Assembly (NCBI GenBank): GCA_019722365.1
Contig: JADFUC010001001.1
Location: forward strand, 1 to 64,000
Length of the DNA: 64,000 bases
Direction of reading: 5' to 3'
From: Lithospermum erythrorhizon
Taxonomy: Eukaryota; Streptophyta; Magnoliopsida; Boraginales; Boraginaceae
Shown piece after piece: positions 23,646 to 36,090 of this stretch; positions within the stretch are counted from its first letter, which is position 1, and every line of letters starts with the position of its first letter. Both the position numbers and the translations under genes were made by a program. Under the pieces are notes generated by a model. It was not told where the DNA came from and did no database searches. It worked only from the letters and a program-made list of their open reading frames with translations.

Positions 23646-25552
23646 TGTTAACATGACAAATATTTTGGGAAACTTGAGGAAGAACAAGAACAAAACAAGA
23701 CTAGAAATATGTGAGTGGATACTAGTGAGGAGATTGGAGAGAAGGGAGAGGGGAACAAAGGGGTCTAATGATTAAAATGGTGGAGACAGCAAGAGACAGA
23801 GAGAGCACATGGGTAGTGGACAATGGGCTCTACTCTTACAAATCAAAAATTTCATTAGAGTTTCAAAATTTTCTTCCTTTCTGACTATAAAAAACACCCC
23901 ACATGCAACAAAATACTATTACCACATCAATTTAAATTAAGGTTTGAATGATCAAATAGAAAAAAGCTCAATTTTGACTTTAATCTTGTTCAAATAAAAA
24001 AAATGATATTCCATTTTTTGACAATTAGGTAATTGATGTGAAGTATTAATAATTGTAGTATGTATTTCAAATTGTAACAAATTATTACTTCAAAAGTTAA
24101 GTTGACTATTTTCTTGAAAAATAATCTCAAATTAATAGGAATGGAAGGACAACCTCAATAAATCCAACCAAAAACTGCTACCTCATGACACCAGTGACCA
24201 TCAATTTTAAATAACACAATTGTAGTATGAGCAATAAAAGTGAAAAGTTGGGATTGGCCCAAATTGGTAGTTACACATAAACAAAGATTAAACCATCATA
24301 CTTGAAAAGTTTTAACATTTCAACCATCCAACTCTCTTATCAAAGGCATTAAAAAAGATGTACGGATTTAGGTAGTCTAGTTATCAAGAACTAAACTCCA
24401 TGACATTAACCAAAATACAGCTTCTAGATCCCCAAATATAGAAATGGCTTCTCACCAAATGAATAACCTTAAATACTTGCAATAAACTCCATAACCAATT
24501 AAACTTCTAGATACAGAAAGAAAATGAAACGAAAATATACCCAAAAGGGAGTATTGATGCAAGCCGAGAGCACAGTAAATATCAAGAGTCTAGGGGGGCA
24601 AAAAGGAGGAGAGTAAATGTCAGATAAGAAGAGCTCAAAGTTAATCGCCTTGCCTCTCTTGAGATCCTGTAGGCCAATCAGGCTTCCAAGTCCGTGGACT
24701 GAGATTATATTTTCTCCATCCCTGGAGAAACAAGACAAGGAGTAGGTATTACAATAGCCTTCAATCGCCTTGGAAAAGCTTAGTAGCCGATGTAACACAT
24801 TTCACATATACCACATTTCTTTGCACAACCAGGTTTGACAAGAATTTTTCCCAATGTAATGAATTACTTGAGCACCTAAATTTAGCGATAGTGTAAACAT
24901 CTAAACCGAATCCTATATGGTTCATTAAACTACTTACACTTCTTTAACTATTGTGAAGTAAGTAGACAATCTTCGCAGTGCATCTTGGATCAATTTGGAA
25001 GAAATGTCCGTCCCGCGAAGGGATCTCAAAACACAAGGAATGAACAATACAGACAATAATCTATGAATACCGACCTCTAAAGCACATTTACAGACTTTCA
25101 ACTACATCTGATTCAATTATGTCTTAATTGATCATTACAAAGTACTATTACTAAAAAGGTGCATTTTATGTCACCGACTGAACTCTCAAGTCTCAACTGT
25201 CCATATCAAAGTTCATCAAGAATTGAGTAGAAATTGTCAGCTTAATTCATTAACTACAAACAAGTAACCATAAGTTTATCTTACTCTTTCCAAACCATTA
25301 AAATTACCTAAGTGCAAATTTGCACCCTCATTTTTATACCAAAATTCAATAAACAGATAAATTTTCTACAACATTGAAGAATGTAAAGATTACAAGTGAT
25401 ATTCAGTTATTCATCACAATTATTGAAAAAACTAGCTAATTGTCACCATTTCACCTCAAAAAAAATCTCAAACATCAATTGCAAAAGTCTCTGTAAATAT
25501 ATAAAGTTTCAATATCTTCAATTCAATTCACCATTTTCACCTCAAAATCACT
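23646..25552. other. TCP promoter region and spacer to the GCK gene
   Basis: Upstream of the TCP gene there is an A/G-rich 5' flank (23700-23820 on the plus strand) that likely includes its 5' UTR and core promoter. The rest is AT-rich and includes the 3' flank of the GCK gene. No other gene is supported; the frame at 24499-24798 has no motif. Confidence 0.4.
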
Positions 25553-26056
25553 TCATTCGGCTTCAATAACTGCCACAGTCTCGGAAACCAACCGGGTTCC
25601 CTTTCCCTCCACCTCTTGTTCAGAATCCAATCCCACATTTGCTTCAATTTCCTTCTCCAACTCCCTCTCTGCCTCCATTTCAGCCGCCTTTTCGGCCCGT
25701 AAAACCGGTCCATAATGATCAACATTAGCCTCCATACACTCCTTTAATGCCTTAGTAATACTATGACATTTGTCCACAATGTCTTCTTGATTTTTCTCAC
25801 TTTCTTCAACACATTTTTCCCACTCAATAAAAGTATCCCTACAACCTCCTGCTTTCATAAACAAACAAAACCCACACTCTCCTTCTTCTTCTTCTTCATC
25901 TTCCTCTTCTTTTACTTCAACTTCATTGTTTTCTTGATTTTCAATAAAAATTGGATCTTTTTTAGGATTTTTGGATTCTTTTGGGGATTTGAGTTCTTGG
26001 GTATGATCAATTTGTTGAGGTGAATCATGGGTTTTTGTCGGATTTGAGGTTGTCAT
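25553..26056 (-). CDS. GCK domain-containing protein
   Basis: A single-exon, 167-residue acidic protein. The N-terminal half (1-59) is Lys/Pro/Glu-rich and ends in an acidic run partly coded by a CTT/GAA microsatellite. The GCK domain spans about 60-125: GECGFCLFMKAGGCRDTF, IEWEKCVEE, then DKCHSITKALKECMEA. The six cysteines (61, 64, 72, 82, 97, 107) have the spacing typical of the plant family. The C-terminal segment is a charged, Glu-rich likely coiled coil. The family is found in plants, and its molecular role is not established. The cysteine pattern recalls twin-Cys helical proteins, but an intermembrane-space location is only a guess. The start at 26056 is the only ATG that leaves the acidic N-terminus in place. 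Confidence 0.88.
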   Translation of the reverse strand: MTTSNPTKTHDSPQQIDHTQELKSPKESKNPKKDPIFIENQENNEVEVKEEEDEEEEEGECGFCLFMKAGGCRDTFIEWEKCVEESEKNQEDIVDKCHSITKALKECMEANVDHYGPVLRAEKAAEMEAERELEKEIEANVGLDSEQEVEGKGTRLVSETVAVIEAE

Positions 26057-26504
26057 AATGATGTTTGCGAGTTGTAATGATGAAGGGTGCTAGGGGTTTT
26101 TGGTTCTTTGAATATTGAAAATATTCACTCTATTATTTTAAATCATTGTGAGAGTAAATGAGTAAATTTTAAAGCGAATTCGCATTTTGACCCTGAACTA
26201 TCGTGATTGATTTTATGCCAAGTTAATTATTACTTGTTTTAAATTCTGCTTTTTAAACTATTTATCGCTTCAAATAATTATTCCCAATTATTTTTCATTT
26301 CATGGCCTCACCGATTTTTATAGCAAACACACATTTTTAAGACAAAATAATTATTTTGCCTCAATATTAACTAAAGATGCGACATTTTACATAATTAAAA
26401 TAAAAACCCCACAATTTCTTCTCTCTTTAACACACCCATTCCCTACCCCTACCCCTAAACTCGAACAACCCTACACCTTATTCCTCCCATATCAAGTTCA
26501 AGTG
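26057..26504. other. GCK 5' flank
   Basis: AT-rich upstream region of the GCK gene, with a C-rich 'ccctacccctacccctaaac' patch at about 26441-26460. That patch is telomere-like in composition but too short and irregular to be an interstitial telomere. No gene seen. Confidence 0.4.
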
Positions 26505-26761
26505 CTCATTCTCCAACCTAAGCGATACAAATAAATGGAATTAGCAATGCAGAGTAGCACCCAGAGATACGAAGATGCTACAAGCTTATAAGACTAATGA
26601 GAAAGAAGACGGGCAAACTCCAAAGTTAAGTTCCACATGCCTCGTCAAGGATTTCTAAACAATAAAATAAGCTCTATTGCAGCAATACCACGCAGGAACT
26701 CATGTCTAACATCACCAATCAACCTTGGGCAAATCCAAGGAGGACATTAAGGACCTTCTTG
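26505..26761 (-). pseudogene. partial duplicate of the 3' end of the PHO1-like gene
   Basis: This matches 29514-29766 almost throughout. It covers the 5' part of the PHO1 last exon, all of the last intron and most of exon 12, including the intron acceptor, the 'ataagactaatgagaaagaa' stretch and the 'cctcgtc-aaggatttctaa' stretch. Retention of the intron shows a DNA-level duplication rather than a retroposed cDNA. Small indels break the frame in exon 12, and the C-terminal coding part and upstream exons are absent. The copy lies about 2.7 kb beyond the parent gene in the same orientation. Confidence 0.85.
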
Positions 26762-29420
26762 ACAGAGCAACAAGTCATAATAGGTTTTATCAACCCACCG
26801 ATTTCAAAGTTGGATAATCTATCAAATCACAACCTCATTTTCCTCATAACAATGCAAAATTAAAAGAAAACATCGTAGCTTTGTACTTATCTCGATGGCA
26901 TTCAAAGATAGTCAATTAGTCAAGGAGCACACATTTAGACAAAGACTATCATTATCAAGGCTACCAATGAATTCAAGATACAACTCTCTCTTCTTCTCAA
27001 GTCTAGACCTCTACGGACTACATTGTTTTCTCGACAGCTTTCACTAACATTCACAATGATTTCTTCTTCTAATAACAACCTTCCATCTCTCGACTCAATT
27101 ATGCTTTCAAGTCTCCAAGATCCGCTTCCCTCTCTTCGATGCTCGATCTTCAATTGTCTAAAAAAGCATCGCCTCCTCGCTTGTCTTTCGTCAGATAAAG
27201 CGTTAGTAATCCTTGTGAGCTATACAACATTTTGACAAGGCCATATACTCATCATCACACTTGCTCGATTCAAATTCTTTAATGTATTGGAATTGCTCGG
27301 AACATTTCATCACCCCGTTAAATTCTTCACGGCATTTTCCATCTCTCATGAACTTATAGCAAAACAATTTAGATATCTCATTTTTCTCGTTTCACCCTCC
27401 GCTATCAACTTCAATTTATTCCACACTGAGAAGTTTATAGTTGTTTTCATGGTTTTTGGTTAATTGCCACTAAATCCACCTTCTTGTCACATATATGCAA
27501 ATACCAAGAAATTGTTGGACAACACCAAAAGTTCTTTGATCCTAAAAACATCAAAATTTCAAAAGGAAAGACAAATAATAACACACATAAAAATAGGTCC
27601 AAATAGGAAAACAAAATCATACAACATCAACAAAGTCTCATGGCCTCTAAAGATGCTTTTTGCCTGGAAACTAAGTAGCAAGCGTGGCCGGGGATAGTAA
27701 GACATCTTACCTGCTGGGTGGTCTAATAAGACGCCTGCCTAAGGATAGCGGCCTGACGATAAGCTACAGCCTCTACCTCCCCGAATCGGCAGTTCTATTG
27801 TTCTCGACTGCAAAACCATCAATCTAAAAGAAAGAAACTCCCTCCGCCCCAAAAAGATTGCCCGCTGAAGTTTTGATTATTATTTATTTGTTTGGGTGAA
27901 AATATATAAACAATGGCATTAATATTTTAAATGTAGGTTATTATTAACATGATAATTTCAATTAAAATTAAAGTTATATTTATCAATTAAGACTACAAAA
28001 TCTATTAATGCCGATCGTCAAATATCAAACTAGACTATATTTTTTTAGTACATTTTAGAAGACATTTTAAGGTTACAACAATATAACAACATTTAATGAA
28101 AAATAGTTGAATTAAGAAACAAGGTAAAATATATGAGAATTACCTAATAAAAAATCAGCTCTAGAAATCCATAGATGAAAAGGGTTATTATGAAATCATT
28201 CATTGCAATTGAATAAATACTGATGTTGTGAATAAAAATGGAATTTTTTTTTATGCTTTTGCCATTTTTCAGTTTACCTGCTCTTTTGGGAATTGAAAAG
28301 GGCTTAATATAGTTTTGGGTATTTTATTACATGGGTCCCACTAAAATCACTTCCTAAACAGTAAAATAAATGGAGTGAAATTACTATTTAGCCCTCCGGA
28401 TTTGTTAGCGTAGTCATTTCAATATTTTTTGACAAAGTTTGGGTGTGTTGGATTCCTGAAAGATTGTTTAATTCATTTTTCAATGATAAAATAACCACCT
28501 TTGGAGAATAATTGATAAATATAGCTTTAATATGAATTAAAATTATCATTTGAATTGTTAATTAAAGTGAATATATAATATTTTAATATATTTTTCATAA
28601 ACAATTATACAATATTTTCAAAATAGTTAAAATTCATCGAAATCATAATTGGACGATCTTTTAGGGTGCACCATGTCAACACATTTTTCAATTGAGGTCT
28701 ATAAGGTTTAGGACACTATATTTAGAGAATGTAATGAAAAATAGTAGGGTCTGGGATAAAGATTGCATAATTTTATTTGAGTCTTATCGAGTCAGGTAAT
28801 TATTTGATTATTCTGAGTAATAAGAAAAATAATTTGCTCTTTACCAATGCAGTTGAATCGGATATTTCTATAGTATCGAGCTACTAGATCAATCTGCACA
28901 TCATGATGTATCCAAGGCAATACACGAGTCAAGTTCTAACATAAAATCAAATGAACATATTATTGAGACTCAATTACAAAGTTGTATTATTTACTTGGAA
29001 CTCAATTTTTTCTCAGGCACTCAATGTACCAGGGCACTAAGATGTGATGATACATGATTATAAACAGTAACCCAAAGTACTCCTTACAAGATGCTGTTGT
29101 AATTCAGAGCAAAGTAGGTCATTAGAATATTGAATAAACTTCAAATCAAATCTTGGTGACTGAACTGCTATGCTTAGTTCAAACCCCAAATTCTAAGAAA
29201 TATTAACAACTTCTTCTTTATAGACCAGCGCTTTTCTGTTTTCTATTCCAAAGAAGTGCCAAACCTCTGATCTTTCCATTCATGCGAGTCGCGTAGTTGA
29301 TGATATAGGACTGGCAATGAGTTTGGCAATCCACCATTGATAATCACAGTACTAATATGATGAAGTTATGCTCTACCTATGCCCGAGTTTCGAAAACAAA
29401 GAAGGCTAATCAACAGAAGC
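26762..29420. other. spacer between PHO1 fragment and PHO1 gene
   Basis: No gene supported. A GC-richer block at 27690-27800 stands out and may be a short retroposon, but I found no poly-A tail or flanking duplication. The stretch from 28.8 kb to 29420 includes the likely PHO1 3' UTR. The open frames at 26935-27235 on both strands lack a family motif. Confidence 0.4.
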
Positions 29421-32400
29421 TTAATCATCCTTGTCATCGCTCTCAACTGTGTCATCGTGGTACAGGAAGGGGAGAGGAACCGACTTGAATGCTCTGTACT
29501 TCCCGACATTGTTCAAGTGCTCATTCTCCAACCTAAGCGATACCAACAAGGAATTAGCACAGAGAGGTAGCAATGAGAGATATGAAGATGCTATGAAGCT
29601 TATAAGACTAATGAGAAAGAAGACGGGCTACCTAAAGAAGTTCCACATGCCTCGTCGAAGGATTTCTAAACATGAAAATAAGCTCGACAGGGCAATACCA
29701 CGCAGGGAATGGATGTCTAACGTCAATACCAATTGAAGCCAAGCAAATCTAAGGAGGACATTAAGGACCTGCAACAAAAAAGAGCTTAAAGTGTACTGAA
29801 ACAGGAACGATGGAATTCAGTACAGAAGCAAGAAAATAGTCATGGCCTGTTTGATACGTACCATAGCTATAAAATACACACTTTTATGAGAAAGAACAAG
29901 TTTATCTCTAAGAAACGAGTTTTTTGAATTCCTTCGTAGAAGTCCCCAGTCCCTCACAATATCCCAGTAAGTATTCACCAAAGTTGCAATGATCGAGAAC
30001 ACCACAGCAAAAACCTCCCACGTAGCTGTTTTCTTAAGTTCAAAAGCTGTTCTAATGACAACTGCAATTATAGTCGATAAATATTTGAGACTGTTCTGTC
30101 CTTGAGTCGAGTCTTTCTCCTCAACCAAACGACGAATACACTACAGTGAATCGTAAGTATATAGTTAATACTGTCAGATAGAGATGCAAAGAAGTACAAA
30201 ATGTATCAGACATTGCAAATTCACAACTATTACGGAGAGGGATGACTATGGCGAACCTGGAGGAAACGTAGCCAGTATGGTATAACAGCTATGATGAAGT
30301 AGAAGACATTATACACATCTTTGTTATGGCACATATTATTCTCTCGAGAATGGTTTCCTGAAATATAGTAGCACATATAATACTCCAAACTTCTAATAGC
30401 TTGGACCTGGAATCAAATGTGAAGAGAGGGCACAAGAGTTGAAAAACAAGATATACAAAGGTTAATATTTTTCGAGAGCACAAGATTGAACCTGACTAGT
30501 AAGTTGATCTCCAAGGAAGAAATCCGAAAGAGTAACCTGCACATATTTGAAACCAAGGATAAATGTCATTGATGTATTCTTTTCTTTAAAAAGAAATCTG
30601 AAAATTATATCAAGCCAAAAATATTGAAACTCCCTTAAATTATGTTACCTTGTATAGAGGAGCACATACACAGTGAAACATGCATCTGACAAGAAAGAAC
30701 CGACTTGATCGATAAACAATGTTAAATGGGCAAAACACCACAAGAAGGAGAATCTGTAAGGGTAGATAACATATCGATATCCCATATACTCATGTAGTTG
30801 CATTTCACTGTATTTAGTAAGGAAACAAATCTTACAATGAATAAGCCCAAAGGAAAAAAGTCAACCAATAGATGGTCTTGACTTCTAGGATCCATCTTCA
30901 AGTGCAAATGTGCAAGGAAGGTAGCAAGAACTAGCATCGCTAGACCATTGCTCAGGAAAAAAACTTGTCGATAGCCTAATTCAGTTCCCTGCTTGAAACC
31001 AAATATGAAAGTGTAGTTGATTCTGTAGCGCCTCCAAAAATATATATTTGCAGCGTATAAGAGCATATGCATTACAATGTATGCATAGAAACTGCAAAAG
31101 GTTCCACCATGCCTCTAATGTTATTAAGAACATAAAATATATAAAGATATATTTTCATTAGTTCGAGGGGAGAGATTCCAGTAAGTTAATGTTTACCTGT
31201 ACAGAGGAAAGATAGTATCGACATGCAAGTTAGTCTCTTCTCTGTCGACTATCTTCTTTGCTTGGATTTGAAGAATGACAGCAATAAAGAGAGCAACTGA
31301 ACAACCAGCGAAAAAGCCTGTAAATGAAGATTAAGTTGAATAACTGTTAGTTGCTCTAGTTTGAATTCATAAATGGTTAGATTTTTAGTATCCAGCGACA
31401 CCTGAGGTAAGGATTGTAAGCAAGATTTCCTACTTACCTGAAAAGAATGTTATCCTGTGCTGTTCCCTTCTCCGTTTTGGCCTCAGTAATTTCATTCCGT
31501 CTCTACGATTTGAATTTGAGAAGTGCTTCACAAAAATTTCCTCCACCCTGTTCAATAAACCGATCACCTATGCAGTAACATACAAGCCATGTAAGCTCCA
31601 AAGGAATCCTCTCAAAGGGAAGTGCAGAGAAAATCAGCAAACTCGATTACATGCTTTTAAGATTCCAATCGAAAATATAATGAGACGCATTGAATATACT
31701 TTCATGCAATTTTTCTGGTTGATCATAATGCAAAATTGTATAGTAGTGTCAATATAAAGGTGATTCCTGAAGGACAATCACCATATTCTTTCATGAACTT
31801 CACATATAACGTTTGTGTCTTTTCACTCTTAAGGCAAAGTGAAGATCTGGGAATCCCATCCAATTATTTCGAGTTCTAAAGTATTCATACTGTGCCAATT
31901 AAAGGCAGGGATTGATTTTTCTTTATTTTTCAGTAAAGAATGGTGTGCAAACCTCTTCCGAGCTTCCCAAGTAAGAATCATCCACCATTTTCATGTACGA
32001 TCTTGCGACTCTCCTTGATGTGATCTGATTTCGTTAAATAATTTGCGTAAGCAACATAGCAGAACACTAACTCTTACTATATTTTGATAAGTTATTCACT
32101 TCTCCAAATCTGGCAATTGAGGCAAAAATGAAAGGAGCTAATTACCTTTTCATACTTCTTCAAAATTTTGGAGAAGGCTGACAGGTTCATGAAGCTGTTT
32201 AACAATTTTCAGCGTTATGAAGATTTATATTTCTTCTATTACGAAAAGTGATGGATTTTATTTCATACCTTACCTGAAGTGTTTCAACAAATGAAGCTTC
32301 TGGTAGAATTCAATAAAAATAATTTTCAACCTTTCCTCTACTTCTCTTAGTTCATGTTTCTTAAACCTCAAATTCTTCTCTCTCGAATCTTTTAAGAGAC

Positions 32401-33192
32401 CTCTGATAGTTGACATTGGGTTTTCGAGTGTATTTGAGATCTTCACTCTGGCAAGAATTTCTGCAAAAGCTGAATCACCACAAATGGCAACATTATTAGT
32501 CATGGATATGTACCATATCAAGCTTACAACGAGGAAATACTCATACTGTTCGTATAAAATTTTAATTCCAAACTCGAACCATAAATTGAGTATAATTATG
32601 ATGTTGTACAACTTCCTAACACACCTTCAGTCCCAGCTCTACTTGGAGTAGTTACTTTTGAAGGAGCTGATGATTCCATATCCGTAGAAAGACTTAACAA
32701 TGAACTGGGTGCATCGGAATCTTTATTCATGACCTTGATCCGCAATGCAACTAAAGCTTCCATTTGCCTATTGAGAGAATTCACTTCCCCCATCACTTTT
32801 TCAACTTTATCCTTGTAAAAATTATACACTTTGTTGAGTTCGTCATCAAGCTTCTGAAAGAATAAGATATCATTCTCTCGCCCATCTCCAGGCGTCAGTA
32901 AAAATCTGCTACTATATATCCTTCTGGAATTGTCTAGAAGCATTGCATTTGTAGCGATCACCTGATCTTCTATATCCCCTATATTCTGGACATCATATTG
33001 TGGCAAGTTTAAACCACTAAACGGCCTGCTCATTCCTAATTTCTGCTGCAAAACTCTGAGTGGAGTTTGAGGTTGCTTAGTTTGTTCTGACGAACGAACC
33101 CCGTGCAATATTTGTTTCAGCCCGTCGTAATCTACATAGGCTTCTATCCATTCCGGCACCTTTTGATTATTGAATTCCTTCCCAAACTTCAT
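29421..33192 (-). CDS. PHO1-like: PHO1-like SPX-EXS phosphate exporter
   Basis: Thirteen exons give 736 residues with every junction in frame: 33192-32625, 32460-32274, 32194-32146, 32024-31953, 31567-31438, 31317-31197, 31091-30836, 30753-30649, 30536-30492, 30406-30257, 30140-29862, 29768-29632, 29532-29421. All introns are GT-AG. The N-terminal SPX domain (1-~275) has [14 protein letters not shown], a coiled helix pair, and [14 protein letters not shown], the lysine cluster that binds inositol pyrophosphates. Membrane segments follow from residue ~336 ([20 protein letters not shown]). The C-terminal EXS region carries [51 protein letters not shown] and [23 protein letters not shown]1 proteins export phosphate, typically into xylem, from Golgi/endosomal or plasma membranes. 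The start at 33192 (MKFGKEF) matches the family. The acidic tail ends ESDDKDD. No key motif is missing; which PHO1;H paralogue it is remains open. Confidence 0.94.
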
Positions 33193-33316
33193 GTTTCCAC
33201 TTTCCACTTGCTGCTCTTCTTGTATACTTCTCTATATGAGAATTGTAATACTTCTACAAGGCAACAAAAAATCTAATAAGTATACCAGATCCGAAGAAAA
33301 ACAATAGTTTGCTGAT

Positions 33317-33430
33317 GAACATCAACATAACCCATGCCTCTAAAGAGGCTCTCGCTTAAGCGGGGTTAGGGAGATAGTACGCAACCTTACCACTGTGATA
33401 ACAGGGATGCTGTTTCGGAATTGACCCAAG
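33317..33430 (-). mobile_element. Au-like SINE 3' part upstream of PHO1
   Basis: Read on the minus strand, the block has features of the Au/TS-type plant SINE 3' half in order: 'cgaaacagcatccctg', 'ggtaaggttgcgtac', a pyrimidine 'ctccctaaccccgctt' stretch, then 'gggttatgttgatgtt' close to the classic TTG-repeat tail. The 5' tRNA-like A/B boxes are not clear, so it may be truncated. It lies about 125 bp upstream of the PHO1 start codon, inside its promoter or 5' UTR. Confidence 0.55.
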
Positions 33431-36090
33431 AATAGTTTGCAGATAAGATTAGGTGAATGTCTTAAATCATTTAATAAAATAACTGAACTGCGTTGGACCG
33501 CAATTAAAAGGATATTATGAACAAGCAAGAACTCAGCCAAACACATTCCCATTATGTGAATTTGTTGAATATATTTTGGATTTGGAGCCATCTTCTGTCA
33601 CTTTCCATAAACAAAACAGACTAACAATCTCTAGTCTGGTAATGTCCAATGTGACAAAACTTACAAGCCACCAATTTCTACAAGGACACATTCATAATAT
33701 CAAATTACAATACAGGGCTCCAAATTTTACTCTCCCTTATTAGAATAAATATACAATTGGACTGAAATCAAAATATTTCAGAATAATCTACATGGATCAG
33801 CACAAAAGTACATGCAAAAAAAATAATCTGATTTTTGCCTTTTCTATTGCACCTTTTCCAGCAAGTCTAACCCACAAGATTAAACACTCAAGAAAATGAA
33901 CACAGCATTGCATAAAGAAAACTGGAACACAAAAAGCAAATATATTACTACCATCTTGACAAAAATGTACACATGTGCATTATTAGCTGTTAAATGTCAA
34001 CTTATTTCCACTAAAGTCAACGCCAACACACAAAAAAACAACAGAATTATAGCATGCTGAGAGATCAGATTGCTCAAAATTATAGACTATATGTACATAC
34101 AGAAAATACTTCTTGAAAATGAAAAATGTATACCTTTTTTGTCAACTTGGCACTTAATAAAATGTGAAAACTTGCAAGCATTTCATATTTTCAAATGTAT
34201 TTATAGGTTTTCTAAGACAGATACTTTTAGGTGTGGAATTGCATGAAACGTTCCAATTTCTATCAGCAGCTGGCAGTGACTTCAGTTGCTTAACTAAATA
34301 AAAAACAAAACGAACCTTACGACCTTAATTGACATGTATAATTTTAACGTGAATCAAAATTATCTATCACTAAGATAAAAATATTAAAATTACTATTTTC
34401 ATCAAATATTACATAACATATTAATAAATATTTAATTAAAATTTGAAAAAATCAATCATCGAAACTTAAAATTATACAATATTTTTTAGATGGAATGAGT
34501 ATTGTACATATGGGTCCAAGTGGACATAGACATGTCGTGTGACACCTAGATTCGACGGCGTTAGCTGATTTTATGATGAAGCAAAAAAATGATGACAAAA
34601 TATTATCAATAATTAACCGTGTTTCTAATCATGAACTTCCCATACGTAACCTCTATGATATTCAATTATAATTCAAACATTGTTAGTTGCAAAATATAAA
34701 AATTAACAATATTAATTTAATCATGTATTGCTAATGTTTTTGGTCAACGTATTTCCAAATCGTTTAAGGAATTAATAAGGATATGCTTTTATTTCCAAAT
34801 GATGACTAGGATGCTTGATTAAAGGGATGTATGTGGGATGCCTTGTGAAATTGAATAAACGTAAGCAAAGGTCACAAGCAAGGGAGATAAGCATCATGGT
34901 TTAGTATATAGATTCATCTAATAATTGATTGTCATAAAAGTAATCTTAATTATTTTGTTTGATTAGTTTTAAACTTCGATCCGGATCATATGTGTCAATC
35001 TCTAAAACGATGAAGCCGGCCATCGTAACGCTCCGAAACCTGCGGCCCCTGATACCTGCACCAAATCGCGAACGCTGCCTCAACCTGGGCCGCGACTTAA
35101 ACTATCATTTAAACCACTTCAATACGAGATTATGCCACTCATGTGACTGAAAGTCGAAGCCCCCTCGCGACTGAATAAATTCTAAAAATCTGTGAGGAGT
35201 GAAATCAAGTGGGAATGCCAAGCCTTTTAACCTGGCCGCGAACTCAACTTCCCTTTAATCCAATTTCAATATGGTACCATGTCATTTATTTAATTTAATC
35301 CAATAATCAGATAAAAAGAAATACCGTATTTAAAAAGACTCAAAGCCTTTTACCAATAATTATGTTCCGAATCATATGTGTCAATCTTTGTACTTATGTA
35401 TCATGACACAAAAATATTGAAACAATAAGTATTATATGAGTGGCTTATCTTCATTCACAATTACTAGGGAATGACATGAAGTCGTATACCTTTGTGACAC
35501 ATATTGAAGCATACTTTGATTTAAATGTTTCAACACGGGTACATTGTATGTTAAATTTTTACTTAAAACACAATTATCACTAATCTTATTGTATGACTGA
35601 GGTCTCGAATTCAAGTAGTATAATCAATCTTTGCTAGTTTGAGAATTGAATGGTGCCATACCACTAAAAACTAGCTATACATGTGTAAAAATTGGTTGAG
35701 TTCCTATTCAATCCTCTAATGAAGCTTAAACTACATACAGTATGAATGTTTTTTTTTATATATAAAATCGGTCCTTTGTCACTACGAGGACTCTTCATCA
35801 TATGAGTAATATCATATGACCACTGGTTTATTCCAGTTGATAATCAAAATGCATTTGTATATTGATACAACTGCCTTTACATATGGCAACAATGGTTCTC
35901 ACATAAAAATCATTCATATCTAACGCCATTAGCGCTGTAATAGAAGAAAAAAAAAAAACTAAAAGAACGCATTGGACGAGGTTCCTCTTTCAGAAAGGAA
36001 AATGTTCAGGCTTTCCTGCAACTACTAATGAGTTCTGTGAGAATGGATAACTAGAACTTCCACCTACGTTTCACTATTGCTTGCAGTTGG
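33431..36090. other. PHO1 upstream region and spacer to bL32m gene
   Basis: No gene supported. It holds the promoter of the PHO1-like gene; I looked for a clear P1BS (GNATATNC) site near the start and did not find one. A GC-richer patch at 35000-35180 is of unknown origin. The last few hundred bases before 36091 are likely bL32m 3' UTR. Confidence 0.4.

Noticed and set aside
25763..26023. Plus-strand hydrophobic, Phe-rich frame
   Set aside because: Complement of the acidic GCK gene; the Phe/Leu run is the antisense of Glu/Lys codons.
26441..26460. Interstitial telomeric repeat
   Set aside because: 'ccctacccctacccctaaac' is irregular and only about 20 bp long, not a true CCCTAAA array.
26505..26761. 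First read as a dispersed mobile repeat shared with 29.5 kb
   Set aside because: The 29.5 kb copy proved to be PHO1 exons 12-13, so this is a gene-fragment duplication and not a mobile element.
27690..27800. Possible second SINE
   Set aside because: GC-rich block without recognisable A/B boxes, tail or target duplication.
29379..29736. Plus-strand open frames over this stretch
   Set aside because: They run antisense through the last two PHO1 exons, whose minus-strand splice sites and protein motifs are clear.
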